Of a stretch of DNA of 64,000 nt, positions 15,602-23,594 are shown piece after piece. The DNA lies in contig CAIXIJ010000008.1 of assembly GCA_903919455.1 (NCBI GenBank), positions 1 through 64,000 of the forward strand, in the 5' to 3' direction. Source of the DNA: an uncultured Acidimicrobiaceae bacterium. GTDB lineage: Bacteria; Actinomycetota; Acidimicrobiia; Acidimicrobiales; Ilumatobacteraceae. The position numbers and the translations under genes were made by a program. The notes below the pieces were generated by a model. It was not told the origin of the DNA and did no database searches. It was given only the letters and a program-made list of their open reading frames with translations. Numbering within the stretch: the stretch's first letter is position 1; each line of letters begins with the position of its first letter.

Positions 15602-16711
15602 TCAGGCGAAGCGGTACCGGAGTTGGTCGCCGCTCTCGTCAACCGTGGCTTCGCCGGTGAGGCGTAAGTGTTCGAGGTGGGCGTACGTCTCACTCTCGGC
15701 CATGGAACCCCACGACCGCTCCTGGAACAGCACCTGCATGTACTCGTGCACGGTGCCGCTGCCGAGCTCGCCGCTGGCGGTGCGCAGCGTGTCGAGGCGT
15801 TCGAGGTGGTGACGTTCGATGGCGGTAGCCCGACCGGACAGGTCGGTGAACTCGAGGCCGTGCGCGGGCAGCACCGTGCGCACGCTGTCGAAGGTCTTCA
15901 TCAGTTCGAGACTGTCGAAGAAGTCCTTCAGCGGGTCGACCGTCGTTCCCAACCCTGAGATGTGCGGGGTGATGGTGGGTAGCACGTGGTCGCCGCTGAT
16001 CATCACGCCGCCCGCGGGGTCGTAGAGGCAGAGGTGGTCGATCGTGTGACCGGGGGTATGGACGGCCACCCACTCGCGACCACCGAGTTCCATCACCTGC
16101 GCGTCCTCCACTCGCCGGGTGGGGGTGGGCGTGGTGACGAAACGACCCGCGGCCTTGCGCATCGCCCAGTAGCGCAGCCGACGAGAGCGTGGCATCGAGT
16201 AGGGATCGCCACCCCACGGTGTGTGCTTGGCGAAGGGTCCACGCCGCAGGTCCTCGCCCTGTAGTGACTCGATCTGGGCCTTCACCGGCCGGTCGATCAC
16301 TTCCAGTTCGTCGGCGCTCTCCTGATCCTCTGCCTCCGGGTCGAGGAAGGTGCGGAACGCCTTGTGGGTGATCACCTCGGCACCAAAGCGCTTGCGGAAC
16401 TGGCCGGCCTGCCCGAAGTGATCGGGGTGGGAGTGGGTGACCACCACCGAGTGGACGCGTTCGATGGCGAGACCACCGGTCTTCATGATCCGCTGCAGTT
16501 CCCGCCATGTCTTCGGGCCAGGCAGTCCCGGATCGACGAGCGTGATCCCTCGGCTGTCCTCCATCGCGTAACAGTTCACATGGCCGAGACCCGGCAGCGA
16601 GATTGGCAGCTGCAAGCGAAGGATCCCCGGCGCGACCTCCTCTACGCCCTCACGCGGAGGCTGCCGCTCTTCGCGGACAGGCTTCGGTGCGGCATGGTCG
16701 TGGTCGGTCAC
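15602..16711 (-). CDS. MBL fold metallo-hydrolase
   Basis: The 369-aa protein has the metallo-beta-lactamase signature VVTHSHPDHFGQAGQF (H-x-H-x-D-H, about residue 95). A second ligand lies in AVHTPGHTIDHLCLY, an Asp in MISGDHVLP, and a late His in VLPAHGLEF. The C-terminal winged-helix-like tail (HHLERLDTLR, then YAHLEHLRLTGE) is like LACTB2 and glyoxalase II-like hydrolases of actinobacteria. It likely hydrolyses a thioester or ester in the cytoplasm. Its start faces the LexA-controlled HNH gene across 129 bp. Confidence 0.88.
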   Translation of the reverse strand: MTDHDHAAPKPVREERQPPREGVEEVAPGILRLQLPISLPGLGHVNCYAMEDSRGITLVDPGLPGPKTWRELQRIMKTGGLAIERVHSVVVTHSHPDHFGQAGQFRKRFGAEVITHKAFRTFLDPEAEDQESADELEVIDRPVKAQIESLQGEDLRRGPFAKHTPWGGDPYSMPRSRRLRYWAMRKAAGRFVTTPTPTRRVEDAQVMELGGREWVAVHTPGHTIDHLCLYDPAGGVMISGDHVLPTITPHISGLGTTVDPLKDFFDSLELMKTFDSVRTVLPAHGLEFTDLSGRATAIERHHLERLDTLRTASGELGSGTVHEYMQVLFQERSWGSMAESETYAHLEHLRLTGEATVDESGDQLRYRFA

Positions 16712-16804
16712 CCCTTCGTCCTAGCGGAGCAGCAGGCCGAGGCGGAAGTCGCACGGGCTGGAGTCGCGGTCAGTTGGCCGGCGACAGGAACCTCGATTTC
16801 CTTG

Positions 16805-16834
16805 TTGACAATCGAACACATGTTCGATTACCAT
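16805..16834 (+). promoter_or_regulatory. LexA box within a sigma-70 promoter of the HNH gene
   Basis: TTGACA (16805-16810), an 18-bp spacer and TACCAT (16829-16834) form a promoter. The spacer holds TCGAACACATGTTCGA (16812-16827), a perfect match to the Gram-positive/mycobacterial LexA consensus TCGAAC-N4-GTTCGA. Transcription would start at or next to ATG 16841, giving a leaderless mRNA repressed by LexA and induced by DNA damage. Confidence 0.75.
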
Positions 16835-16840
16835 GTCCCC

Positions 16841-18100
16841 ATGGACCCGGCACTCGTCGATTTCGAGGCCGCTGCAACGGCAGCTGTCGGCCTCGGACGG
16901 CAGTTGCTCCCCGCTGCCACCGATCACCGGCGGCTCCGTGCAGCCATCCTCGCGGTCCATTCGGCTTCCGATCAGTTGAAGGTGGTCGAGGCCGAGCTGC
17001 TCGCTGCTGCCGAAGCACTCGAGGCCTGGGCGGGCACCGGGGCCAGGAACATGGCCGACTGGTTGGCCGGGAAGACGAACTCGTCGTACGGCGACGCGAA
17101 GCGGAAGACGAAGCTCGGTTCCGCGTTGGGGAAGAACAAGAAGTTGAAGGATGCGGTCGATGCTGGCGAGGTGTCGCCCGACACGGCCGAGCAGTTGGCG
17201 GGCACCATCAACGAACCACCCAAGGGTGCCGACGACCACCACCTCGACGATCTCGTCGATGCGTGCAAGGGCGCCTCGCCGAAGGACGCTCGCGATGCGG
17301 CGAACCTGTTCTCCACCACCTTCACTCCCGAAACCGATGAGGAAGCGGCAGATCGGCGCCATCAGGCGCGGTCGTTGAACTTCGGGCCCTCCGACGACGG
17401 CATGGTCGCCATCAAAGGTCTGCTGCCGGCTGCGAGCGCCGACCAGGTGAAGAAGAGCCTGTTGCACGCGGCCAGCGCGGGCGAGGGCGACACGCGCACC
17501 ATCGAGCAGCGGCTCGCCGACGGGCTCACCAACCTGGCCACCGCCTACGCGAAGGGTGAAGTGTCGGGCGGACGCGAGGCGCCGCAGATGAACATCACGA
17601 TGAGCGAAGCATCGCGCCGCGGCCACTCCAACGAGCCCGCGGTCACCGATCTCGGCACGCGCATCCCACCGTTCGAGGCCCGCCGCCTCGCCGAACTGGC
17701 CGAGATCCGCCGCATCGTGATGGCCGGTTCCGAGATCATCGACCTCGGTCGCAGCTACCGCTACGCCACCGACAAGCAGTATCAGGCACTCTTCGCTCGC
17801 GACCGCGGCTGCGTGTGGCCCGGCTGCAACATTCCCGCCGCATGGTGCCATGCCGACCACATCGTGGAGTGGGGGCACGGCGGCACCACCGATCTGAACC
17901 AGATGGCACTGCTGTGCCCGCACCATCACACCGAACGTCACCGACCCGGGGTGTGGATCGAAGGCAATGCCATTACGTGGCGACTTCACCTCGCCGATGG
18001 CACCATCCTGCACCGACGGCCCATCCGGCAGCCCGACCAATCCGACCTCTTCGAGCAGATGCTCGACCACACGGGGCCACCAGGGTCGGCGGCGGCCTGA
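16841..18100 (+). CDS. DUF222 / HNH endonuclease domain protein (13E12-like)
   Basis: The 419-aa protein has an N-terminal DUF222 region of charged helices (about residues 20-300), including SYGDAKRKTKLG and LAGTINEPP. A C-terminal HNH nuclease domain follows: RDRGCVWPGCNIPAAWCHAD, then HIVEWGHGG, then LLCPHHHTERH. Mycobacterial 13E12-repeat proteins share this layout, and several are LexA-controlled. ATG 16841 is preferred over the upstream ATG 16820, which lies inside the LexA box and before the predicted start of transcription. It is single-copy here, with decayed DNA downstream. Confidence 0.88.
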   Translation: MDPALVDFEAAATAAVGLGRQLLPAATDHRRLRAAILAVHSASDQLKVVEAELLAAAEALEAWAGTGARNMADWLAGKTNSSYGDAKRKTKLGSALGKNKKLKDAVDAGEVSPDTAEQLAGTINEPPKGADDHHLDDLVDACKGASPKDARDAANLFSTTFTPETDEEAADRRHQARSLNFGPSDDGMVAIKGLLPAASADQVKKSLLHAASAGEGDTRTIEQRLADGLTNLATAYAKGEVSGGREAPQMNITMSEASRRGHSNEPAVTDLGTRIPPFEARRLAELAEIRRIVMAGSEIIDLGRSYRYATDKQYQALFARDRGCVWPGCNIPAAWCHADHIVEWGHGGTTDLNQMALLCPHHHTERHRPGVWIEGNAITWRLHLADGTILHRRPIRQPDQSDLFEQMLDHTGPPGSAAA

Positions 18101-18121
18101 CGCCCCCGGCGCCGTTCCCCG

Positions 18122-18145
18122 GCACGTTCCGCGCCCACGGGCGCG
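18122..18145. repeat. Palindromic repeat (CCC-AC-GGG family), locus 3
   Basis: CCGCGCCCACGGGCGCGG is a perfect 8-bp inverted repeat around AC, 30 bp after the HNH stop. It may also act as a terminator for that gene. The flank GGCACGTT is shared with the copy near 18.93 kb (GGCACGTTTC). Confidence 0.65.
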
Positions 18146-18643
18146 GCGCTGCCATGCGCGGGCGCACCTGCGCATGGCCGACCCGCGCCCGGCCGCTCGT
18201 GAGGCGGGGCGACGACGCCGGGAGGTCACCAACGCGCCGGCGCCGAGCATCAGCACCACCGCACCCGCAGCAACGAACGGCGTTGCGTTCCGACCGGTCG
18301 ACAGCAGCTCCGGAGCAACGGCCACCACGACCGCAACGACCGCAACGACCGCAACGACCACCGATGCCGGCTCGGCAGCGGTAGTGCTCTGGAACGCGTG
18401 CCCCTGAACAAGCGACGACACGGTGCTCGATGCCGAACCGTCGGCGCCGGCACTGCCCGCAGCGCCGGCACTGCCCCCAGCGCCGGCCCCACCAGCCAGC
18501 CAGAGCATCGTCCGCGACGCACCGCACGCAACTGCAGGAACCGTTCGAACACCCAGTCGTCGTGCGCGCACGCAATCTGTCCCGTTCGTCCAACTCGACT
18601 CATACATCACACACCACGCCGCACGTTCCGGCGCGGAGCGGTG

Positions 18644-18919
18644 GCGGATGTCGATGAACGCACGCGCTGGCGCGGTGATGACTACCTCCGGCGCTGCAAC
18701 CTCGGGCATCGCTGCGCCGTGGCTGTCGATCGCGAACACCTCGCCGTCGACACGGATCTCGTATCGCTCGTCGACGCCGACAGACGCCACCGTGTCGCGG
18801 TAGGAGAGCAGCGCGCCGCGCACGGCGAGCATCGGGCGCACTGCATCATCGGAAGCCGGTGGTTCGAGGAGCGGCATGCCGAAGCGCACCAGTGCCCTGA
18901 GCACCGGAAGGGCGCGGCC
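18644..18919 (-). pseudogene. Truncated HxlR-family regulator with SCP2-like C-terminal domain
   Basis: About 92 codons on the minus strand read GRALPVLRALVRFGMPLL, then SDDAVRPMLAVRGALLSYR, YEIRVDGEVFAID and EVVITAPARAFI. This follows the end of the HxlR helix-turn-helix and the SCP2-like domain often fused to it. The N-terminal DNA-binding half is missing, replaced by palindromic repeats at 18929-19124. No plausible start or stop remains, so this is a remnant rather than a working gene. Confidence 0.5.
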
Positions 18920-18928
18920 ATCCGGCAC

Positions 18929-19124
18929 GTTTCGGACCCACGGGTCCGTTTCGTGCCATCCATGGCGCTGTGCCATCCATGGCGCTGTGCCACCCGTGGG
19001 TCCGGGATGCGCCACTTGCGGCAGAAGGTTTCTGCGCCCACGGGCGCGACTTCTCCTACGTGTGGGACATTGCCCGCCCGTGGGCGCGAAGCGACCCGGA
19101 TTAGGAAGGTTTCGCGCCCAACTC
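18929..19124. repeat. Palindromic repeat cluster (CCC-AC-GGG family), locus 4
   Basis: This is the longest cluster. It contains CGGACCCACGGGTCCG, two tandem 17-bp copies of GTGCCATCCATGGCGCT, a CCCGTGGGTCC arm, TGCGCCCACGGGCGCGA, GCCCGTGGGCGCGAA and a terminal AGGTTTCGCGCCCAAC. It lies between the truncated HxlR gene and the tRNA region and reads in the same orientation as the other clusters. Confidence 0.75.
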
Positions 19125-19146
19125 CACGTCAGGCCGGAGAACGTCG

Positions 19147-19174
19147 AAGGCCCGGACCTTGCGATCCGGGCCTT
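19147..19174 (-). terminator. Hairpin beside the duplicated tRNA end
   Basis: AAGGCCCGGA and TCCGGGCCTT form a 10-bp stem with an 8-base loop. It sits beside the 23-bp copy of the tRNA-fMet end in the same arrangement as the genuine tRNA terminator at 19251-19272, so it may be the terminator of a lost tRNA copy. Confidence 0.5.
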
Positions 19175-19195
19175 CATTTCGTGGCGGGGGCAGGA
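19173..19195 (-). repeat. Duplicate of the tRNA-fMet 3' end and flank
   Basis: The 23 bp at 19173-19195 match 19275-19297 (the last 14 bases of tRNA-fMet plus 9 flanking bases) at 22 of 23 positions, 102 bp apart. This is a remnant of a second tRNA gene or of an attachment site left by an integrated element. Confidence 0.6.
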
Positions 19196-19250
19196 ACCGT
19201 CGCTCGCTGCGCTCGCTCCTCCCAAATCCGTGCGCGCCACCAATGCGAAC

Positions 19251-19272
19251 GGCCGGCCCTTGCGGGCCGGCC
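19251..19272 (-). terminator. Terminator of tRNA-fMet
   Basis: GGCCGGCCC-TTGC-GGGCCGGCC is a perfect 9-bp stem with a tetraloop, starting 12 bp after the tRNA 3' end on the minus strand. Confidence 0.7.
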
Positions 19273-19283
19273 ATTTCATTTAG

Positions 19284-19357
<74 letters not shown>

Positions 19358-19476
19358 TCGCCAAGCACGAACGCTACCGCCGCAGGGGCGCGACGGCAAC
19401 CGCCACCCGCCGTGCCATCGAAGGCGGCAACTCGCCCTGCCTGCGGGGAACTCCGCAGCGCAGCCGCACCCGATCA

Positions 19477-20388
19477 TCAGCGTCGAACGGCCTCGAGTGC
19501 CGGCCACAACTCGTCGGGCAACGACGTGTCCGCGTATGCCACATCGGCCTCGATCTCCTCCGACGAACGGGCCCCAACCAGCACGACGCCGACCGCAGGG
19601 TGCCGCAATGCGAACTGCACCGCCGCTGCGGGCAGTGCCACGCCGAACTCGCCACACACCGACTGCATCTCTCGCGCCTGCTCCACCAGCGCTGCGGGTG
19701 CCGCCGCATAGTCGAAGATGGCACCAACTTCGGGCCGTGCCAACAGCCCACTGTTGAACACCCCGCCGATGATCACCTCCACGCCGCGAGCCGCGCACTG
19801 CTCCAGCAACGCCGCGCCCTTGCGGTCGAGTAACGAGTAACGGCCGGCCAGCAACAGGCAATCGAGGTCCACACGTTCCACGAACCGAGACAGCATCTCG
19901 GCCTGGTTCATGCCGCAACCGACCTTGCCGATCACCCCCTGCTCGCGCAGTTCGATGAGCGCGGGGAAGGCCGTCGCCAACGCCTCGGCTTCGTGTTCGT
20001 CGGGGTCGTGTACGTGCACGATGTCGAGACGATCGGCACCCAACCGCGTCAACGACTCCTCGATGGAGCGCAGCACGCCATCGCGGCTGAAGTCGAACAC
20101 CGGATCCACGTCGGGAATGTCGATAAAGGCCGAGGCCGGACGCGGTTCCACCCTGCGCAGCAGGCGGCCAACCTTCGATGCGAGCACGAACTGGTCGCGC
20201 GGATACGACGCCAACGCGACGCCGAGTCGAGTCTCCGAGAGGCCATGCCCGTACTGCGGTGCCGTGTCGAACAAGCGCACTCCGCCGTTCCACGCAGCGG
20301 CAACGGTGGCAGTGGCCTCGTCGTCGGTGATGGCGGTGAATAGGTTCCCCAGCGGAGCGGTGCCCAGCCCGAGGCGGTGCGCCGTCAT
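19477..20388 (-). CDS. Aldo/keto reductase, L-fucose/D-threo-aldose dehydrogenase type
   Basis: The 303-aa TIM-barrel aldo/keto reductase has the motif VRLFDTAPQYGHGLSETRLG (catalytic Asp and Tyr), VLASKVGRLLR (catalytic Lys), a His in VHVHDPDE and a C-terminal cofactor segment LVGARSSEEI. In this context it probably oxidises L-fucose or a related sugar to the lactone, the first step before L-fuconate dehydratase. ATG 20388 overlaps the dehydratase stop (ATGA), preferred over GTG 20394. Substrate assignment is by neighbourhood. Confidence 0.8.
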   Translation of the reverse strand: MTAHRLGLGTAPLGNLFTAITDDEATATVAAAWNGGVRLFDTAPQYGHGLSETRLGVALASYPRDQFVLASKVGRLLRRVEPRPASAFIDIPDVDPVFDFSRDGVLRSIEESLTRLGADRLDIVHVHDPDEHEAEALATAFPALIELREQGVIGKVGCGMNQAEMLSRFVERVDLDCLLLAGRYSLLDRKGAALLEQCAARGVEVIIGGVFNSGLLARPEVGAIFDYAAAPAALVEQAREMQSVCGEFGVALPAAAVQFALRHPAVGVVLVGARSSEEIEADVAYADTSLPDELWPALEAVRR

Positions 20389-21674
20389 CGCCACTCGGCG
20401 CCGTCGGGGAAGCGCAGCGCAGCGATCGACTCCGGGTGCATCTCGATGGAGTAGCCCGGCGCCTCAGGCATCACATAGGCGCCGTTGCGCACCACCGACG
20501 GATGCAGGAAATGCTCGTGCAGATGGTCGGCGTACTCCGTAGTGCGATCGTCGAGCGACCCGCTGACACACAGGTAGTCGATGACGGAGATGTGCTGCAC
20601 GTACTCGCACAGGCCGATGCCACCGGCGTGCGGACACACCGGCACCCCTCGCGCCGCAGCCAGCAACAGCACGGCCAGCACCTCGTTGAGACCGCCCAGT
20701 CGGCAGGCGTCGATCTGCGCGTAGTCGATGGCCTCGGCCTGCAGCAGTTGCTTGAAGATCAGCCGGTTCGCAGCGTGCTCGCCCGTCGCCACACCGGCCG
20801 GCTTCACGCCGCGGCGGATGGCCGCATGACCCAACACGTCGTCGGGGTGCGTGGGTTCCTCGATCCAGCGCAGCCGGTACTCCCCCAACTGATTCGTCCA
20901 GTCGATGGCCTGCTGTACGTCCCACACCTGGTTTGCGTCGGCCATCAGTTGGCGGTGATCACCGATCTCTTCGCGCATCACCTCACAACGACGACGATCG
21001 CTCGCCACGTCGATGCCCACCTTGGTCTTGAAGCTCGTCCACCCCAACGCCAGTGCCTCCTGACAGCGACGTCGCACCTCGGGCTCCGGATAGCCCAACC
21101 AACCGGCAGACGTGATGTACGCGGGGTACCCGTCGCGACGCAACTCGGCAAGGCGTTCGGCCTTGCCCGCCTGCATGCGCGTGAGCATCTCCAGCGCGCG
21201 CACTTCGTCCACCTCGTCGCGCAGGTAGCGGAAGTCGATGCAGTTCACGAACTCGGCGGGTTCCATGTCGGCAACCAACTGCCACACCGGCACGCCGCGC
21301 ACCTTCGCCCACAGGTCCCACACCGCGTTCACCAGCGCTGCGGTGGCGAGGTGGATGACGCCCTTGTCGGGGCCGAGCCAACGCAGCTGCGAATGGTTGG
21401 TGACGGATCGCCAGAACGTACCCATGTCGTCGGTGAGATCGCTGAGCTGGCGACCCACCACCAGCGTGCTCAGCGCCTCGATGGCCGCACAGCACAGCTC
21501 GTTGCCCTTACCGATGGTGAAGGTCATGCCGTGGCCCTCGTGCGCGCCGTCGGTGTGCAGCACCACATAGGCAGCCGAGTAGTCGGGATCGGGGTGGTTG
21601 GCATCCGATCCGTGCAGGAACGCCGAGGTGCGTGCCCTGAGATCGTGAGTGGTGACGGAGACGATGGTGGTCAT
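20385..21674 (-). CDS. L-fuconate dehydratase (enolase superfamily)
   Basis: The 429-aa enolase-superfamily enzyme has the K-x-K base in WTSFKTKVGID, metal ligands in MADANQVWD, IEEPTHPDD and VATGEHAANR, and a His in CPHAGGIGLCEYVQH. The N-terminal capping domain includes SDANHPDPDYSAAYV and TIGKGNELCC, which are very typical of L-fuconate dehydratase. It dehydrates L-fuconate to 2-keto-3-deoxy-L-fuconate. ATG 21674 is used because the family begins MTTI. It is divergent from the 2-keto-3-deoxy-acid dehydrogenase and overlaps the aldo/keto reductase start. Confidence 0.9.
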   Translation of the reverse strand: MTTIVSVTTHDLRARTSAFLHGSDANHPDPDYSAAYVVLHTDGAHEGHGMTFTIGKGNELCCAAIEALSTLVVGRQLSDLTDDMGTFWRSVTNHSQLRWLGPDKGVIHLATAALVNAVWDLWAKVRGVPVWQLVADMEPAEFVNCIDFRYLRDEVDEVRALEMLTRMQAGKAERLAELRRDGYPAYITSAGWLGYPEPEVRRRCQEALALGWTSFKTKVGIDVASDRRRCEVMREEIGDHRQLMADANQVWDVQQAIDWTNQLGEYRLRWIEEPTHPDDVLGHAAIRRGVKPAGVATGEHAANRLIFKQLLQAEAIDYAQIDACRLGGLNEVLAVLLLAAARGVPVCPHAGGIGLCEYVQHISVIDYLCVSGSLDDRTTEYADHLHEHFLHPSVVRNGAYVMPEAPGYSIEMHPESIAALRFPDGAEWR

Positions 21675-21730
21675 GGCACGTCCTGCTGGTCGACGACGCT
21701 GCGACAGTAGGCGCGATACTGGGCGCCGAA

Positions 21731-21746
21731 GTGCGCTGGAGCGCAC
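21731..21746. promoter_or_regulatory. Palindromic operator candidate in the sugar-acid divergent region
   Basis: GTGCGCTGGAGCGCAC is a perfect 7-bp inverted repeat with a 2-base centre, 15 bp before the SDR start and inside the 87-bp divergent region. It could be a LacI- or GntR-type site; no regulator gene is adjacent. Confidence 0.4.
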
Positions 21747-21761
21747 ACACAGGGGGACACG

Positions 21762-22472
21762 ATGAGCGGACGAGTGGTGGTCATCACCGGAGCAGCGGGT
21801 GGCATCGGCAGCGCCATGATGGAGCGCTTCGCGGCGAACGGCGACACCGTCGTGGGCCTCGACCTGGCCGACGGTTTCGACCTCACCGACCCGGCGCAGT
21901 GCACCGCCGCTGCCGACCGGATCGTGGCCGAGCACGGGCGCATCGACGTGCTGTGCAACAACGCCGGCATCAGCGCCATCGGCGACGTGGTGCAGAGCAC
22001 CCCCGACGACTGGCAGCGGGTGTTCGCGGTGAATGTCTTCGGCGTCGCCAACATGTCGCGCGCCGTCATCCCCCACATGCGCGCCGCAGGCGGGGGTGCC
22101 ATCGTGAACACGTGCTCCATCGTCGCCTCCGTCGGCTTGGTACAGCGCGCTGTGTACGCCAGCTCGAAGGGCGCCATCCAGGCACTCACCAAGGCGATGG
22201 CCGCCGACGAAGTGCAGCACGGCATTCGCGTGAACTGCGTGTCGCCCGGCACTGTGGAGAGCCCGTGGGTGCAGCGGCTCGTGGCGGCCACCGAGAACCC
22301 CGAAGCCACCTACGCAGCGCTGCGCAAGCGCCAGCCAATGGGCGATCTGGTGAGTTGCGAGACCGTTGCCGATGCCGTGGTGTATCTCGCCGCAGCCACC
22401 ACGTTCACCACTGGCATCGACCTGTTGGTGGATGGCGGCATCAGCGGTATCCGCATCGTGGACGCATCATGA
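21762..22472 (+). CDS. SDR, probable 2-keto-3-deoxy-L-fuconate dehydrogenase
   Basis: The 236-aa classical SDR has VVITGAAGGIGSAMMERFA, VGLDLADGFDLTD with an Asp for NAD, LCNNAGISAIG, a catalytic Ser in NTCSIVASVG and YASSK. A C-terminal GIDLLVDGGIS segment is typical. Beside L-fuconate dehydratase it likely oxidises 2-keto-3-deoxy-L-fuconate in the non-phosphorylating L-fucose pathway. An AGGGGG ribosome site precedes the ATG. Its stop overlaps the next gene (ATGA), so the two are coupled. Confidence 0.85.
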   Translation: MSGRVVVITGAAGGIGSAMMERFAANGDTVVGLDLADGFDLTDPAQCTAAADRIVAEHGRIDVLCNNAGISAIGDVVQSTPDDWQRVFAVNVFGVANMSRAVIPHMRAAGGGAIVNTCSIVASVGLVQRAVYASSKGAIQALTKAMAADEVQHGIRVNCVSPGTVESPWVQRLVAATENPEATYAALRKRQPMGDLVSCETVADAVVYLAAATTFTTGIDLLVDGGISGIRIVDAS

Positions 22473-23548
22473 CGTTGCGCGTCGCTCTGGTGGGCGGGCC
22501 GATGTACGACCACCTGTACAGCTTGCTCGCCGATCAGGACGTGGAGATCGTGGTGCACGCCGATCACCCCACGCTGAACCGCGAGGTCGCCGCAATGCTC
22601 GAGCGCGGCGACCGCATCGATGTGCTCGCCACCCACAGCAAGTACGCACCGTCGCAGGCACGGTGGTTGCAACCGCTGAACGGCGCAGTCGACACCTCGG
22701 CGCTGGCACCGTTGGCCGTCGATCTGTGCCGCTTCGACGGCGCTCAGTACTGCGTGCCTCGGCTGATCGACGTGCGCATCATGTGGGTGCGTACCGACCG
22801 CGTAAACGCCGTGCCGAACACGTGGGACGACCTCGCCGGGCGAGGCATGGTGTTCGGTTTCCCTGGGCGCGAGTCCGGTCTATTCGGCACGTTCTTCGAA
22901 CTCGTCGTCGGTGCTGGTGGCCAGTTGTTCGACGACGACGGCCTGCCATGCATCGACTCACCGGAGGCCGTGGCCGCAGTGGACCAACTCTGCCGCCTCG
23001 CCGCCGCTGCGCCCGCCGACCTGCCGACGTGGCATTACGACCAGGTGGATCGAGCCTTGCTCGACGGACGCGTCGATGCGGCTGGCATCTGGCCCGGAGG
23101 TTGGGGCCCTATCCGCAACAGCTCGCTCGCCAACAAACTGACGCCGCATCCGTACCCGTCCGGCGCGCATCGACGCGTCAGCTACGCCGGCTGCCATGCG
23201 TGGGCCGTGCCCACCACCTGTGCCGACGTACCCGCCGCTACCAAGCTCGTGTCGTTGCTCACCGGCTTCGAAGCGAACGCGCTCGATGCTGCAGGGGGCA
23301 GCGTCTGTGCGCACACCGGTGCATTCGCCGACGTGAGCCCCGTGAACGAGACCGACCGGCAGCGGCTGGCCATCACCGCGGAAACCATCCAGACCGCGAT
23401 GATCACGTATCCGGCCCACCCCCGCTTCCCCGAGGTGGAGGATGCCGGTTGGCAGGCCATTCACGACGCGCTGCGCGGCATGCGAACAGCGAAGTCGGCC
23501 GTCAAGGAAATCCAGGCTCGCGCCGAGGGCGTACTCGGCGGCAACTGA
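22469..23548 (+). CDS. Extracellular solute-binding-like protein without signal peptide
   Basis: The 359-aa protein has the family-1 solute-binding layout: MTLRVALVGGPMYDHLYSLL, a DRIDVLATHSKY hinge, YCVPRLIDVRIMWVRTD, NTWDDLAGRG and a WPGGWGPIRNS region. No signal peptide or lipobox precedes the domain. The ATG overlaps the dehydrogenase stop (ATGA), leaving no room for one, so it should be cytoplasmic. No permease or ATPase gene is nearby. It may bind a sugar-acid intermediate in the cytoplasm or be a repurposed sensor; both are inference. Confidence 0.7.
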   Translation: MTLRVALVGGPMYDHLYSLLADQDVEIVVHADHPTLNREVAAMLERGDRIDVLATHSKYAPSQARWLQPLNGAVDTSALAPLAVDLCRFDGAQYCVPRLIDVRIMWVRTDRVNAVPNTWDDLAGRGMVFGFPGRESGLFGTFFELVVGAGGQLFDDDGLPCIDSPEAVAAVDQLCRLAAAAPADLPTWHYDQVDRALLDGRVDAAGIWPGGWGPIRNSSLANKLTPHPYPSGAHRRVSYAGCHAWAVPTTCADVPAATKLVSLLTGFEANALDAAGGSVCAHTGAFADVSPVNETDRQRLAITAETIQTAMITYPAHPRFPEVEDAGWQAIHDALRGMRTAKSAVKEIQARAEGVLGGN

Positions 23549-23594
23549 CCCCCGGCGTGCTTCCACCCGGCTGGCGCGGGGATACCATCCGCGT

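Larger units (their letters stand above)
18101..19283. other. Decayed, non-coding 1.2-kb region between HNH gene and tRNA-fMet
   Basis: I find no intact gene here. Long ORFs on both strands are frame shadows with Arg/Gly-rich, low-complexity translations. Recognisable pieces are palindromic repeats (18122-18142 and 18929-19124), an HxlR regulator remnant (18644-18919), two hairpins and a duplicated tRNA 3' end (19147-19283). A weak sorting-signal-like segment (LLSTGRNATPF, then a hydrophobic run and RRRR) reads on the minus strand near 18205-18313, but its upstream Val-rich translation and missing stop make it doubtful. Confidence 0.6.

Noticed and set aside
18205-18313. Possible cell-wall sorting signal (LLSTGRNATPF then hydrophobic helix and RRRR) on the minus strand
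   Set aside because: No stop follows the Arg cluster, no start or domain precedes it, and the upstream Val run is the antisense of a Thr-rich repeat. It may be a remnant but cannot be supported.
16721-19279. Minus-strand 852-aa ORF
   Set aside because: It runs antisense through the whole HNH gene and the decayed region, with Arg/Gly-rich, non-family translation. Only the 18644-18919 stretch looks like former coding sequence.
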